A DNA stretch of 64,000 nt from Allodiplogaster sudhausi. Lineage: Eukaryota > Nematoda > Chromadorea > Rhabditida > Diplogasteridae. The notes beneath the pieces were generated by a model. That model had not been told where the DNA came from. It saw nothing but the letters and a program-made list of their open reading frames with translations, and ran no database searches. Below, in pieces: positions 32,890 to 46,217 of the stretch; positions within the stretch are counted from its first letter, which is position 1, and each line of letters starts with the position of its first letter. The position numbers were made by a program, and so were the translations under genes. The stretch is taken from the NCBI GenBank assembly GCA_945643635.1, contig CALZFC010000041.1, positions 3,580,501-3,644,500 of the forward strand, in the 5' to 3' direction.

Positions 32890-33262
32890 CAATGAGAACT
32901 CAGTCGAATACCACTGAACTGTTCCGATAAAAGTGTTTCTCTTGATATCTCATTTAGCCTCTCATTACAAACTGTGGAAAGAACTACGGGAAGTGCGACG
33001 ACAACCGCTTGATTTATAATAAGAAATGGATTTATAAATTATAATTAGCTTCAATTTCACTAGATGTATTTCACTCTATGATAGCATTGGCCACAAGGAA
33101 GTAGAACAATGACATTCCGCATTATAAAGCAGCACACTACATCTACGAAAGGACACGTTCGATATTGCTACGATGCAAAATTACAGTAATCACCGGTTAT
33201 ATTATACGACAGTAGAATTGGCTATTCTTATGGCCTGATAAACACAGCGTATTCACATCCTT

Positions 33263-36200
33263 TCATAGAGTCTTACGCTCAGCTTCCTGCATAGTCGTTC
33301 GTACGAGAAGAGGCATTGAACGCTCGTCATCCTCCGTTTCTTCATCTCCCTCGAAAACAAGCTCCGCCTCCTCGTCCACTGAGTCGCCTAGTTCGGCGTC
33401 TTCTTCCTCTTCTTCTTCTTGATCATGTGCTACTTTACCGTCGGAAACAATCGAGAGGAGTCGTGCGACCGAACGAACCACGGAACGGGCGCCTGTTTTA
33501 GGGATGAATTGATCATTTTATTTTTTGTTGGTGATTCAGTATATTAATTTTAGAGTAATTTTGTAATAGTTTTTTGCTTTACTATCAGATAATAACAGAA
33601 TAATTTCGTTGCGTCTCACAGTTTTGGTCATCCGTCTTTGCTGCCGAAAACCACGAAACAAGCCGAGCTGCGAGCACTTCGCGCACCTGGAGAATCCAAT
33701 GAAAGAGATATAAAAAAGAAACTTTAGACGTTAAATTATCAATGAATAAATGAGGCAAGAAAAAATTTAAATGTAAACCTCCGACGATAGTTTACCGAAG
33801 CATGCAGTAAAGAGCGAGAAGAGCCAGTGCCAATCCTGTTATGCATTTATTTATCACATTCGTTTTATACTTTGATTATTCTCTAACAACAACTCAATTT
33901 TCCATGACAAATTTAATCTTTTTTCATTCCCTCACTCTCAACAGTCCTCGCTCATTCCTTCCCTCTCTTTCTCTATTTCTTTCACTCACTCTCTCTCTCT
34001 CTCTCTCTCTCTCTCGTTCCCTCCTCACCTTGTACATAATCATGGCGCCCGTCTGCTCTGCATACACGTAGTTGCTGTCGACGAACTCGGCGAGTTCGTC
34101 GATGCTCAGCCCGTCGATGCAGAAGCATCCGCTCATGTACCCGTCGAGGAGTGCGACCGCCATCGGCGCTGTCATCTGTGGGATAGAGCTTATTTGTTTT
34201 TAATACTTTTCAAATAAAATAATTTTTATTTAAAAAAAAAATATATATATTCATTCATTTACTAAAATAACATAATTACCTCAATAAAAATTTTGAGCTG
34301 GCTTGTAGTTACTATCGTTAATCTTCCGAAATAATAATGTGATGAAATTGTTTTTGAATACGATTTGTAAAAAATATTAAGAAAAAATATCTCCGTACCG
34401 GTTGAACGCATGCGCCAGAGAGCTTGGCGGCGCGTTCCGCTGTGAGCGTCAACCAGGAGGACGAGTCGAGGAAATACTTCAAGCGTTTAGAACGTATTAT
34501 CCCAGATGGGCACTTTGAAGTATTATAATTTTCTTCAAAAAAACTGGTTTAAATATTATTCTTTTAAAATATTATAAAATATAAATGTTAAAAAATAAAA
34601 ATAAAAATTCATAAATTAAAGTAATCCAGACTTGCCATTACCTGAAAGTTGGGAACGGTAACGGTGGCTGAGCCACAAGAGCGTCGCCATCGTTCTCGCA
34701 ACCTCCTCATGTCAACTTCACAGAGCGCGCGGTTGAGCAGATCGGCCAGCGACGGCTCCTTCTGCCTCAAGTAAATAAGAGAGAAATGCAAGAGAGAAGG
34801 AGAGAGAGTGAGAAATGAATCATATATTATTTATGACATTTTAATTCAAAATCTATCAGCTGCCATCCTTGCTCTTCAGGATATATGATATATTTGTGCC
34901 AGTTCAAGGTAGACTAGTAAAGCTGGTATAAGAATTGTAATAAAAATGTACAACAAAAAAAAATCGTAAAATCAAAACCTTTCAAAACCGTAAAATTAAA
35001 AATAAAATTAAAACCGTAAAATTCTACAAATGTCAGACTTGGCTGCCGGCCCGTCGACATGGAAGACGACGCGGTAGAGATTGAGATCAACGCGAGCCAT
35101 CTCGAGGCGTGGAGGATGAGAGGCACGAGTGAAGAACTGCTGCAGAAGAGAGCAGCAGAGAGTGTACGCGATCTGACGAAGTGAAGGGGAAAAATCAATA
35201 AATAAATCAATCAATAAAAATCCAATTAAACATATCACATCTCAAGAAAGCAAAATCTCTCATCAACATTCATTTGAACCATTATACATATGCAATATAC
35301 AGAAAACGTTTCGAAAAAGACGCTAATAAGAAAACAGAAAAAGCAAAATAATTCGGGCGACCTTGGGAATTTGTGCGAACTTCCGCCGCTCTTCACCACC
35401 GAGGAACGGCCGTTCAAAGGCGAGAGCCTCCGAAACCGTCGCAAATGGCGATTCCTGTGGAATGTGCGATTTTCAAGAACAGAATTTTCGTACTCCGAAT
35501 AAACATACTGAATTAAGCATGACTAAATTTAACTGCATAATTTCGAAACGGATTGTCCATTCTTCGAGCACCCTTGGTTTTAACTGCAGTCCTATCAGAT
35601 ATATAGATGTGTTCCGGTGCATATAGAATATATCGTATTCAAATTCATGGAAAGATTCCGACTGGAAATGCGAGCGCACGAGTTGCGAGCACTCGTTGCA
35701 GCTCATTCAGCGTCTCCACCTGATCAATCGACTGCACCGAGCTGCGTCTAAAGATTTATTTTATTCATTTTATTTTAAATTATGAAAAAAAATTTCACAT
35801 ATTAGTTTTTCCCGAAATGTATTTTAAACATTTCTTCTCAGAGAAGAAGAAAATGTTCATTGTCAGCTAGTAAAATACTTTAATTAATTGGCTACTTAAA
35901 ATATCTATCAAAAAACCAAAAATGAATTGATTTATAAATAATAATTAATTTCCTAATTAACTAGCCGATTAAGAACCTGACAGAGCGCACCCACGAGACT
36001 GCGGCGGCGGGACGGAGGCCGTAGCGGCACACGAGATGGGCAGCTATCGCCATCCCCGTGCGGCCGTGGCCGGCGTGGCAGTGCACGGCAAGACGGCCTG
36101 AACGGCGAGAGAGAAGGAGAGAGTGGGAGAGAGACAGGAAGAGAGAGAGAGAGGGAAGGAGGGAGAAAGAGAGAGAGAGAGGAGAGAGAGAGTTGAGAAA

Positions 36201-36709
36201 AAAGGCCAAAAGGAGAGATAACGGATGAAGAGAGCGAAGAGTAGGAGTAGGCCGTCATAGAGAGTGAGGGAGAAGAAAGTAGCGAGAGACAGAGAGGCAA
36301 GAGAAGAAGAGAGAAGAGAGTTGGAGATGAAAGAAACCTTGCTGGAGAGCAAAGTCGATGACATGGATGATGTCCACGAGATGTGTGACGGCGCAGGTTT
36401 GGAAGTCGGGCAGAGGGTAGTTGTAGTAGAAGACTGGGAATGAAAGGCAGTTCAGGGAATTGTTGACGATACGATAAGGGTTCTTGAGTAGTTGGTGGAT
36501 AAAGAGACCATCGAGAGATCATAGAGAAGAATAGAAAAAGTAAGAGAGACGGCGAGAGAGAGAAGGGGGGAACTTGGCACTGCTAGAGAACAGAGATCGG
36601 TAGAGAGAGAGAGTGAGAGAGAGAGAGAGAAAGAACGAGCGAAAAAGAGAGAGAAAGAGAGAGAGAGAGCGAGAGAGATAGAGAGACAGAGAAAGAGAGA
36701 GAGAGAGGC

Positions 36710-36740
<31 letters not shown>

Positions 36741-39700
36741 AATGAGAGGAGTTACAAACTGTCATGTCGCATGAACCGCTCTGGCTCATAGCTGTAGCCG
36801 ACTCCCTTGAGCACTCCGCAGCCACAGTCGGCGTGCTCGCCCAGTTCCTCCAGATTCAGCACCGAACAGATGTCGTGTCTGTGATTCAGGCCGAAAATAT
36901 TTATTAAAACATATTTGCGATCTAAAATTTATTATTTAAAAAAAATGTTTTTGTTTAAAATTAAAAACAAAATGTTGCAAATAGCAACCTGGTGGTTTTA
37001 GCGTAAAATAAATCTGCCGTGCTATTAATCTTGGAAGAAAAGTAAAACGAACTTTTGTTGAAACCTGAATCAACAAAAATCAGAACGTCAAGCATCTTTT
37101 GAGCGTTTTAGTATGGAAACTGAGAAAGATGAGTAAAGTTTCCTTCAGACTTTGTTCATGATGCAAACTGTATCAACATTCAAAGTTCGTTAAAGTTTGG
37201 ACATGCGAAACGAGATAGTGTGCAAAAGTGAGAGGGCAAAAGTGTGTAGAAGGCTGCTTACTTTCTTTTACACTGTTTTCGTCTCTCACTTTTACACACT
37301 ATTGCATGGCAGAGACAGAAAGATGGCGCAATTTTAAATGTGACTCAACTCTCAAACAAGAACAAGTGGAATTTGAAACAAGGACAGCCTTGTAAATTTT
37401 TTCAAAGCAACTTTTTTTGTTTAGCCTCGACAGCTAGCCGCTTTTAAATATAATTCTTTGCTTGTCAGTGTTATTTTTTGTAAATTTTGCTTGCCATTTC
37501 TGTACTTGAGTGCTGTGTTGTTCAGCAGAAAGATTCCTAAGCATTTTTCTGTTGAAGGGACGGAATTTGTGCTCAAGAGCGTAGCTTTGCATGATCTTTG
37601 GAATGTTCGAATTTGTTGGAATACATTTCATATCCATTAACATATGGATTTTTTAGCTTAAAAAAACTTCCATTTAGGCTAATGAAGTGGTCGGAGCCAG
37701 AGATGCTGTGCGGGTGGACTCGCGGCGAGGATTCGAGTTCTTCGGAGGCTCACTAATTGTAAGCATTCGGCGTGAAGAGCATGTTACTCTGGTTCGTCCT
37801 TTTTGAAATATTATATTGCTGTTTTCCTCCATGTTTTGAAACGTTTGTTCATTCACGGTGCCCTCACTGAGAATCTTGAACTAGCGAAAGCCCTTGAAGA
37901 GTTCTGCGCTCCATGAAAATTGCTGTTTTTTTATTATTTTTTTTATAAGAAGCTTTGCAATATTTATTCCTGCTGTATTCATATGGCTATTCAGCTTGTC
38001 ATGGCGATGCTCTACGCGGAATTCGTCATTGGCGAGGACACCAAGGCTATCATGTTTTTCGATCTGGCGGAAACTTGCTTCGGCGCCAGCGCCAGCGAGG
38101 AACATGGACTCTGCCGCGCACGCCGGACTATAATGTAACCTTAAGTGTTCTATGTAGTCTTGGTTATTGTTGTTCCCACTCACTTGATTGCTTTTCATGC
38201 GAGTCTGATGCATTGGGGTAACCATTAATGTTTTTTTTTCGTTTTGTTCGAAAAGTAATGAACTACTCACAAGGGAAGAATATCCATTCTATATTACTGA
38301 AATGATATTCTTGTTATGAAGAAGGTGTTCTATTCAGCTTCTGAGCTTCTGGCCGACTCGGGTTTCGCCATTCGTGAGGGCATCAAGGCGCTCTTCTTCG
38401 GTGGCGCCGGCGCCAGAGAAGAGTAGTGGCTGCTGTCGCGGCCGCAGGTTAATAAGGTGCACGTTACAATTATAAACTTTGCTTAAGCTGTGTTATTGTT
38501 GTTTCCACGTAATCATTTTGTGTATAATGGAGGTTTACTTGATAATTGAATGCTATGGGGCAACACCTTCTGTTTTCTCTCAGCAAAAAGAAATTGTCTT
38601 ACCAAGGAATAATTTCCTCCCTATGGGTTGTTATGACGCATTCCATATATTAATGACTTATGTACTTCGAAAACGAGAACACGATTGGCGAAAGCCGATC
38701 CAGCGCCGGCGCAATACCGGCGACTAGTGAGTGGGAAGCGGGAATTAGCATTGCACTGCATTCCCACTAGTGTTTTGGTCCAGAATGTTTGCCACAGTGG
38801 TATCTCTCTCTCTCTCTCTCGCTCGTTCTCTCGGTTTCTGTCTCTCTCTGTCCCTCTCTCTCTGTCCCTCTCTCTCTGTCCCTCTCTCTCTGTCCCTCTC
38901 TCTCTCTGTCCCTCTCTCTGTATCTCTCTTCTGTCTCTATCTCTCTCTTTCTCCGCCACTCTCTTTGTCTCTATCTCTGTCTGTCTCTCTCTCCATTAGA
39001 TTCGCGAATTCCCAAGAAAAGTGTCTTGCACATGCATGGTTGGTTGACGTGATGTACCAGTTGCCGAGACTAGTGATTAAGCGCTGTATTAATGGTTCTC
39101 AAAAAAGTTCAACTATAGCAAACTCATACGACAACACATGAAAGTAATTGTTCATAAATCCCACTTTAAAAAAAAAAAAAAAAAAAAGTTGTGTCATCTT
39201 TTACTCCGAAACATGAAGCAACTTTTTCTGAAATGTTCGTCAACTTTTTGTGAAACTGGCACCACTTTTGTCAAGATTAATAGCACGGCTGGTGATTCGA
39301 AAAAGCGCTGGTTAGTTAGTTGTTGGTCCTTACCATTAGTAATGATTTATATGTATTAAAACAAGAGCATACATTTTAGGGATATTTTTATTCGAATCTA
39401 TCGAGCGATTCTTTATTCTTTAAAATTGTTCCATGCGGAGTCCAGAAATGCATTTACAGAACAATTTGGCATCTGCCTGGAAAGAAGTGCCTAGATGAAC
39501 TAGCGCTCAGATCCTCTCACTTCCTCTGTGGATAACTTCAGTGTATATAAAAAAAATAGTGATGAGTACGTAAAAAAACCTATAAATTATTTTACTCGAA
39601 AGGTTAGTGAAACTCTCATAATAAAAGGAAATAAATGCAAAATAAAAAGAAAGAAATAAAGAGCGGCAGGGAAATCCTCAAGAGTCTCAGCGAAAAGTCC

Positions 39701-39980
39701 GCAAACTTATATCGTTGAAATTCTCGTGGACAGGTCGCTGACCTCTTAAATGCCTGGATGATGCCGTCAAAGTGGCCGATTTGCGGACGCGCCATCGCGA
39801 GGATCTCGTCCGTGATCCTGAACAATTGACATTCATCTTTAAAGATCTATATCATACGAATATGAACTATGAACTTCTACAGTATGAAATATTACAATCG
39901 AGCATTTAATTTACAAAATCTAATTGTGAAAAGAATTTGCAGGGAAGAAATTGTTTTAAAGTATAAAAATAAGCGAAAAA

Positions 39981-40028
<48 letters not shown>

Positions 40029-40292
40029 TTAAGGAGATAAAATTATAGCGATGTAAATTAAGATCATCACCATGACGCGTAGAGCCCGCCGCCTATCGCT
40101 TGCTGAGTGCTGGGCATCCCATTGACGCGGCAATACCGACATGAAGCTCCCTGTGTTATTTCTCGATTGGAGACAAATATTTATCGTCAATTTTGCACGG
40201 CTGTAATATGCAGTATCTACAGCCATGAAGAATACAGCAGATAATGCTGATTGTGAGATTCTATCTGTGACAGATAAGAGGAGAGAAAGAGT

Positions 40293-40339
<47 letters not shown>

Positions 40340-40733
40340 AGATAGAGAGAGAAGGAAAATGAAGACGAGTAATAGAACCTTGCAGTACAGCTTGCACTTG
40401 AGACCGTGTGGAGTCAGCCGAATGACGGATGTGCGTAGAGTTGAATAACTTGGTCGAGCTAAAATGTTGAAGAAGAAAATTTTTTTTAATTGATTTAAAA
40501 GATATTAAAGAAATATATATTTATCTATTTATTTACTGCAATCTTATTGTTTTGAAATGTAACATTTATTTTAATTTTTTCATCTCGTTTGTCTGTGCTA
40601 GAAGAAAGGATTTCTTGGACGACCCCTCATCACGCCTTTGTCTTTTCCTGATTGTGAGCAAAAATAGCGGAACTCAAGAATTCACGCAGCGTATCTTCTC
40701 TCTCTTGCTTTTTACTGGCCTCCTCTCCGTCTC

Positions 40734-40769
<36 letters not shown>

Positions 40770-41286
40770 CTCTCTCTCTCTCTCGTTCTCTCTCTCTCTC
40801 TCGTTCTCTCTCTCTCTCGCTCTCTCTCTCACTCTCTCTCTCTTTCTCTCTCTTTCTCTCTCTCTCTTTCTCTTTCTCTCTCACTCTCGTTCACTCTCTC
40901 CTCTTAAAGATCTTGTCAGGCGGCAGTCAATCGCCTTTATGCACTTTGGCAAAACACCTCTCACTCTTGCTCTCTGTCTTTCATACTCTCTCGTTTTCTA
41001 TCGCTCGCTCTCTCTCTCTCTCTCCCTCTCTAACTCTTCCAGAACAGCTGTGGTTGAGAGCATTGTGTGTGAATGATAAGTGGCAAAGGCACCCGTTGTT
41101 TAGGTGGAGAGAGGGAGAGAGACGAGAAGAAAGAGAGAGACAGAGACAGATAGAAAGAGGTATCGTTGAAGAAAGAGGATAAATGAACTACGTCGTGGAA
41201 AAAGCCATCATCAGCACAGGGGACATTATTTCTTCTCCTTCCTGTTGGAATGTGTTGGCACTAATAGACGGGTTGAGAGGAGGAGA

Positions 41287-41323
<37 letters not shown>

Positions 41324-41480
41324 GAGAGAGGGGAAAGGATGAAAGAGGAAAAAGTGCTGGCGCCATAAAAACCACCAAGAACAAACAGCCCCGTCTGATG
41401 AATGTCACAAATCGGAGAGGAACGGCGCTCTTTCACGCGGATCATCCGAGAAAAGCTGCTTAGAACTCGCTGATCTCTCG

Positions 41481-41521
<41 letters not shown>

Positions 41522-41767
41522 TCTCTAAGCATACTTCCGCTCATATATTCCAGGAAGCAAGTTCCACTGCCACCTACTCGTTGTCAGAAATCATATTTCT
41601 AACGTCACCTCTCTAGCACTCACTTTTCGAAGAAGAAAAAAAACTTTAAAAAGCAAAAAGTGACAATATTAAAGGTAAAAAAAGAGAGAGAAAAAACCTT
41701 TTTCATCATCAGTCTTCGTGTTTTTCTTCGAATCGCGTCTCGGCGAAAGAGTTCTGCTTCGTTGCAT
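33263..41767 (-). CDS. ptpdc1: PTPDC1-like protein tyrosine/dual-specificity phosphatase
   Basis: Cysteine phosphatase of the PTPDC1 family, whose vertebrate member acts at centrosomes and cilia. Sixteen exons join in phase: 41767-41698, 40458-40379, 40150-40071, 39817-39743, 36878-36760, 36433-36338, 36097-35977, 35747-35663, 35454-35362, 35172-35039, 34765-34642, 34476-34399, 34175-34029, 33835-33796, 33676-33620, 33492-33263; 542 residues. Family signatures: HGLKCKLYCK and SCRYCRV, YASWITDEILAMARPQ, SVLNLEELGEHADCG, FYYNYPLPDFQ with likely acid Asp151, and the P-loop HCHAGHGRTG with Cys180 and Arg186. The C-terminus is strongly acidic (a run of Glu near residue 490). The first exon is a Lys/Arg/Ser-rich 23-residue start; an alternative frame there ends in a stop. 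Introns contain long GA/CT and AT repeats. The intron 39743-36878 hosts a plus-strand remnant. Confidence 0.88.
36100..36760 (+). repeat. GA microsatellites in phosphatase introns
   Basis: Two long imperfect (GA)n tracts (about 36108-36330 and 36600-36742) fill the introns on both sides of the exon 36433-36338. In the sense direction they are CT-rich and sit close to splice sites. Leu/Ser frames across them are spurious. Confidence 0.85.
37205..37308. repeat. Inverted repeat of about 20 bp in an intron
   Basis: AGTGTGCAAAAGTGAGAGG near 37214 and its near complement CTCTCACTTTTACACACT near 37283, about 50 bases apart. It resembles the core of a small foldback element. It lies in the 2.9-kb intron of the PTPDC1-like gene. 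Confidence 0.6.
37674..38450 (+). pseudogene. Plus-strand degenerate coding unit inside a phosphatase intron
   Basis: Three exon-like blocks: ANEVVGARDAVRVDSRRGFE at 37677-37758 with a GTAAGC donor; LVMAMLYAEFVIGEDTKAIM, continuing to FGASASEEHGLCRARR, at about 37998-38135; and VFYSASELLADSGFAIREGI, continuing FFGGAGAREE then a stop, at about 38326-38427. Blocks two and three share GE(D/G)(T)KA and a Gly/Ala/Ser-Glu-Glu segment, as if one exon had duplicated and decayed. I cannot name the family. Being antisense to the host gene and frame-broken, it is likely a transposed copy. Confidence 0.35.
38798..38998 (+). repeat. CT microsatellite with CTGTCCCT units
   Basis: (CT)n interrupted by regular CTGTCCCTCTCTCT units, about 200 bases, in the large intron of the phosphatase gene. 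From 39000 to 39740 the intron holds a poly-A run (39168-39187) and no gene. Confidence 0.85.
39985..40026. repeat. AT dinucleotide tract
   Basis: About 16 ATAT units in the intron between phosphatase exons 40071 and 39817. Confidence 0.9.
40283..40338 (+). repeat. GA microsatellite in phosphatase intron
   Basis: Near-perfect (GA)n between exons 40379 and 40150. Similar tracts follow upstream in the gene at 40740-40900 (CT), 41290-41325 (GA) and 41480-41522 (CT), all in the first intron. Confidence 0.9.
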
Positions 41768-41838
41768 TCGGAGTGAAGCTCTCGTTAGCTGGTGAGTTGA
41801 AGCCGACGGCAATCAAGTCGGCAGTAGAAGAATCATCA

Positions 41839-43278
41839 CTAGAGAGTGAGAGAGAGAGATGAGAAAGGACAAAAGAGCACGACGAAACAAGGGTTAAGGT
41901 TATATACTTGAAAATAAGGAGAATAATCCTCAATAATGTCGCTAGCAATAGATTGTTAATAATGTCTTCTTAAAGAAGGACCATGGGTACAACTCTCAAA
42001 TCATTATAATGATTAACTATAAGCACAAACAAACGAGTTGACCCCTTCCTGGGTCCCATCATAGACCTCTTAGAATCTCTCGTCATGCCATGCCCCAGTG
42101 TGCGTCACTTGGCCACCTCGGTCTCCATGGTTACCGTCGGCCAATCTCTTTCTGCATTCGGGGTACTTGAGTGCTCGCTTATTGTTAGATCTAATAAATT
42201 ATCTTTTTATCTTTAAATTACACCTTAGATTTCAGAGCTGTTGTCTCTCACCAAATTGTCATGAAGTATGGTTGTATCACTGATCACTGCAATTGTAAGA
42301 GCTTCAGGGAGCTTTATTCAAGTCATGCTTGACAACTGAACGGTGGACTTACAACGAACAATTAAAGGAGAATAGCAGCCATTTGACCTTGTCAGGGAAA
42401 TGCAGAGAAAGAGAGAGAAAGGAGATTGGATCAAATCAACAGTAAGGGGATAAAGAAGAAACAGTACTCATTTTTTCTGTCAAAGAGTAAAGGAGGACAA
42501 TTTAAAACACACAAAAATCCTAGACCACAAAACATTCACATAATAATAGTGCACAAGGAGATAAAATTGTCGTGGAATGAATAAGGATAAAGCCAAGATT
42601 TCTTCTTAATTCTCAAAATTATTATGCAGTAAAATTGTTGAAAAGAAGTAATCGTCTTCAAAAAATTCAGGGGACAGGTAGTGAGTAATGGTTCTAATCA
42701 CGTGAATAAAATTACAAGTAAACAAAAAAAATGCGCGATTTTCCAATGATCAAAGTAGAGGTGACGTCATAGGCAAGAACTTTTTTTTTATTCACAGGAA
42801 AGATACAAGTGAATGTTTGATAAACTCCGAAACATCCCAATGGACGCGGTAAATGAAAAATTCGCGGGACAAAGTTCGAGGTAAGTCACAACCAACTATC
42901 TGCGTCTGTCACTGAGTTTGGATACCGGAAGCTAAAGAGAGAAAAAAACAGCAGGGAAACAAAGCTACTTCCCTATCTCACAGGATCTTGCGATATCTAA
43001 TTGTAATCACTACGTTCTCGTTGATTCTGTCATTTCGATTAAATATTTTTGTATGAAGCTAAACCAGCAGGGTTCAACCCAAGCAAAAAGTAGAATAATG
43101 TACTTGTATACAGTGGAAATGATGTCTGTTCTCACCATCAGCTCTAGCGAAACTCTCTATGCGACCTCACTTAACTATGAAGATACAGTATACTTTCAAG
43201 TGGATTACGATAGAAAGGAAAGTGAAAAAATCTAGAATTGTCTGCTATTTTTCAAAAAGAAGAGACAACGAAAGCAAG

Positions 43279-43313
<35 letters not shown>

Positions 43314-43402
43314 CATGCCGAGAAGAGTGGCAGCAGAGAGCGAGAGAGATAGAGAAAGAGAGAAACCCGGTCAAGTAGATGTGCATGTCTTCTTCAGATA
43401 GA
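41839..43402. other. Intergenic region between the phosphatase and MOB3 genes
   Basis: About 1.6 kb without a supported gene. It is AT-rich, with a short GA tract at 43282-43309. It should contain the promoter of the phosphatase gene and the 3' end of MOB3; a minus-strand polyadenylation signal could not be fixed by eye. Confidence 0.5.
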
Positions 43403-45238
43403 TCAGCTCCGCATCTTGTGAATTCTATCCGCTTCCAGAAGCCGTTCGGTCATATCCTTCTGGAAATTAGAGAGAGCTTTTAAGGTGCAATTATACTTTA
43501 TGTATGCCCGTTGCAAGGGATTTGACATCTTGAGAAAACAATTAATTTTTTAAAAATGTAGACTAAAAAAAGGCATAAAATTCTTAGAGCAATTATTAAT
43601 CAAGTATTCCAAGATTAAAATGCTTTTTAAAAGTAATAAAAACAGTGCGCTTTAAGTAATCAATAATATATTGACTGACCAGCGCATCCAACTCCTTGGT
43701 CGACACCATCGAATACTCCGTGACAAAGTAGTAGAAGTGCTTGTAGAGAGTGTTCGCGTGGGCCTCCTGATGAATTGATCAATACAAATTAATTGATTAA
43801 AAGGATAAGATTAAAAAATTATAATAAATGAATCGTCCTCTACTCGCGTGAGTCTAATAATGATAATATTTTTTTCAAGTTAACGTAATTTTCCTAACTA
43901 TGATAACTTTTAAATCAATTATCAATGACAGAGAAAAGAGAGAAACATGAAACCCGACCGCTCCCAGGTCGACGATGCGATCAAAGTGATGGATGTACGT
44001 GTGCACAAAGACACGGAAGAGACGCGTCAGGATCTTCTTGCAAATCGCGCGGAAGTCCTTGGGGAAAGCGATGTCTGGAAAAATTTTTTTTTTAAGTTAT
44101 ACATCGATGTCCCAAATTAAATAATCTTCACGTATCATTATTAAATTAATTTTTGATCCCTTTTTAGCGGCACATCACAGATAAAACTACTTCAAAAGCG
44201 AAACGTACTCTTCCAACATTTAAATTAATTAATAACATTCATCCCCACGGACACATCTCCTTATAAGCCCTCAACCTATCAGCTGAATGGCCAAGGGCAT
44301 TCTCAGTGTCCCGTACTTAACGGCCTCTACTCGTTAAATTGCAATTCTTTTCGTCAGCAAATGTCGTGTTGAAGATACTCTTAATGTAATTAGTACATCC
44401 CATCAATGTACTTTCTTTCACTCCCACTTCTCTCTGCCACGTACAGTTCTCCCTCTTTCTCTATCTCTCTCTCTCTCTCTATCAATCTCACTTAAATTCC
44501 CGAAGCATCCTATACAGAATGCGTATCAAATGCGGCATCAGAAATACAAATCTCTTGCTTGCGATCTCTCTTCGGCCTGCTTTCAATATCTCTCACTCTC
44601 TCCCTTCTCTCTTGTCTAACGGTAAGGTCTCGTCCTCTGAGAAACCCTTTACCTCATGAATCATGCATTGTATCTCTTCGACCCCCAATATCTCCCTGGT
44701 ATATGGGTCTTTGCGAGATGTTGTCAGGGTGAGTCTTACATAGTACAGCGACGGAGGGGGAATAGGGGGAGAGTAGGGAGGGGTGCTTGGATTGACCCAT
44801 GCCTGAATGGGTCTGGCCTGGTCAGTCTGCAGCAATCATGAGATGCAATGGAGCAAGAGTCATCCGGTGCACGCGAGCCAGTTTGGTCAGTGGATGGGGA
44901 ATATGCAGAAGAGAGTGACGTGGGAGAGAGAGAGGGGGGGGGTGAGTGAGAGAGGGAGAGGAAGAAAGAGAAAGACCGAAGAAGAATGAGAGAGGGAGAG
45001 CATAAGGGAGAAACAGAAGGACAGACAAAGAGAGAGAGAGGGAGAGAGAGGGAGAGAGAGAGGGGGGAGAGAGAAAGAAAATGAGCAATAAAGCGAAGCA
45101 AGAGCTCAAAAATGCTCTAGCTTTGAGTACACTCACACGGAATATGAGGAGACACTGCTCGTAAGCAAACACTAATAAAGAGCAGTGTAAATAGCCGAGA
45201 AGAGGGAGCAAGCACAAATAGCACGCCTTTTACATTCC

Positions 45239-45290
<52 letters not shown>

Positions 45291-46170
45291 ACCCCATCCC
45301 TTCTCTTCGCCTATGATTATTGAAAAGCAATATCAATAAACATCAGGAAGGAGAACTCTGCTTGGATATCCTAGCATTACGTCTTAACTTTAAAAATAAT
45401 TCAGAAACTCTAATTCCAGAGTAAGGGAGGGTGTCTGATATTGTCTGCGCGCTATAAAAAAAAACGTTCCTACCCTATCCAACTAAGATGGAGTGCCAAC
45501 TCCATGCACCAAAAACCCAAGTACCAAACCCAAAGTCATAAATGTCCAGTGCTTCCGTACTCGTGCTGGAGGGGAATATGTGCTCGTCGTTGATGCGTAT
45601 CTCGATCCAGTCCATGAGGAAGCACACGTACTCGGGCGCGGAGAGACGCGTCGGCTTCTTGAAGTCGCCGCCGTCTTGCCACAGGTATTCGTATCTGAAT
45701 ATATATCATATAGATTTAAAATTGATAAAAAAATTTATCTTGAAAGAAACAATATAGTTTTTATTTCACCTTTTTAGTTCCTGTAATTTTTTTAAATAAA
45801 ATTTATAAAAAATTATCTTACAATTAATATTTTAATCATGAAAGAATCATACATTTTTCTTATCCTCGTAAATTTTTTTTTCTTTGAATAATATTTTTTA
45901 TGTTCTTCTTTGAAATAAATACCTTCCCCTTTAAAGGAAGAAAACTCAATTTTATCATCTGCTTCAACCAATTACTTGCTCAGCTTCTCCTTTTCAATGC
46001 ATGCTTTAACCCAGCTGACCAGGGAAGCAAGGGCTTGACCATATTGGCTACAATTTCCAATTCTCCTGATGTCCAAATGGACCATTTAGTACAGAGTGGC
46101 ACATCCAATGTTACACGATATGAGAATAAGAAGAACAAGAGGGCTGATTGTGAGACAGGCAGGGAAAGAG

Positions 46171-46217
<47 letters not shown>

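Noticed and set aside
41707..41838. Minus-strand exon-like frame ending EEKHED and a stop, as terminal exon of another gene
   Set aside because: The same stretch read in another frame gives the phosphatase start exon (MQRSRTLSPRR...), which has a good donor and joins in phase; no upstream exons were found for the alternative.
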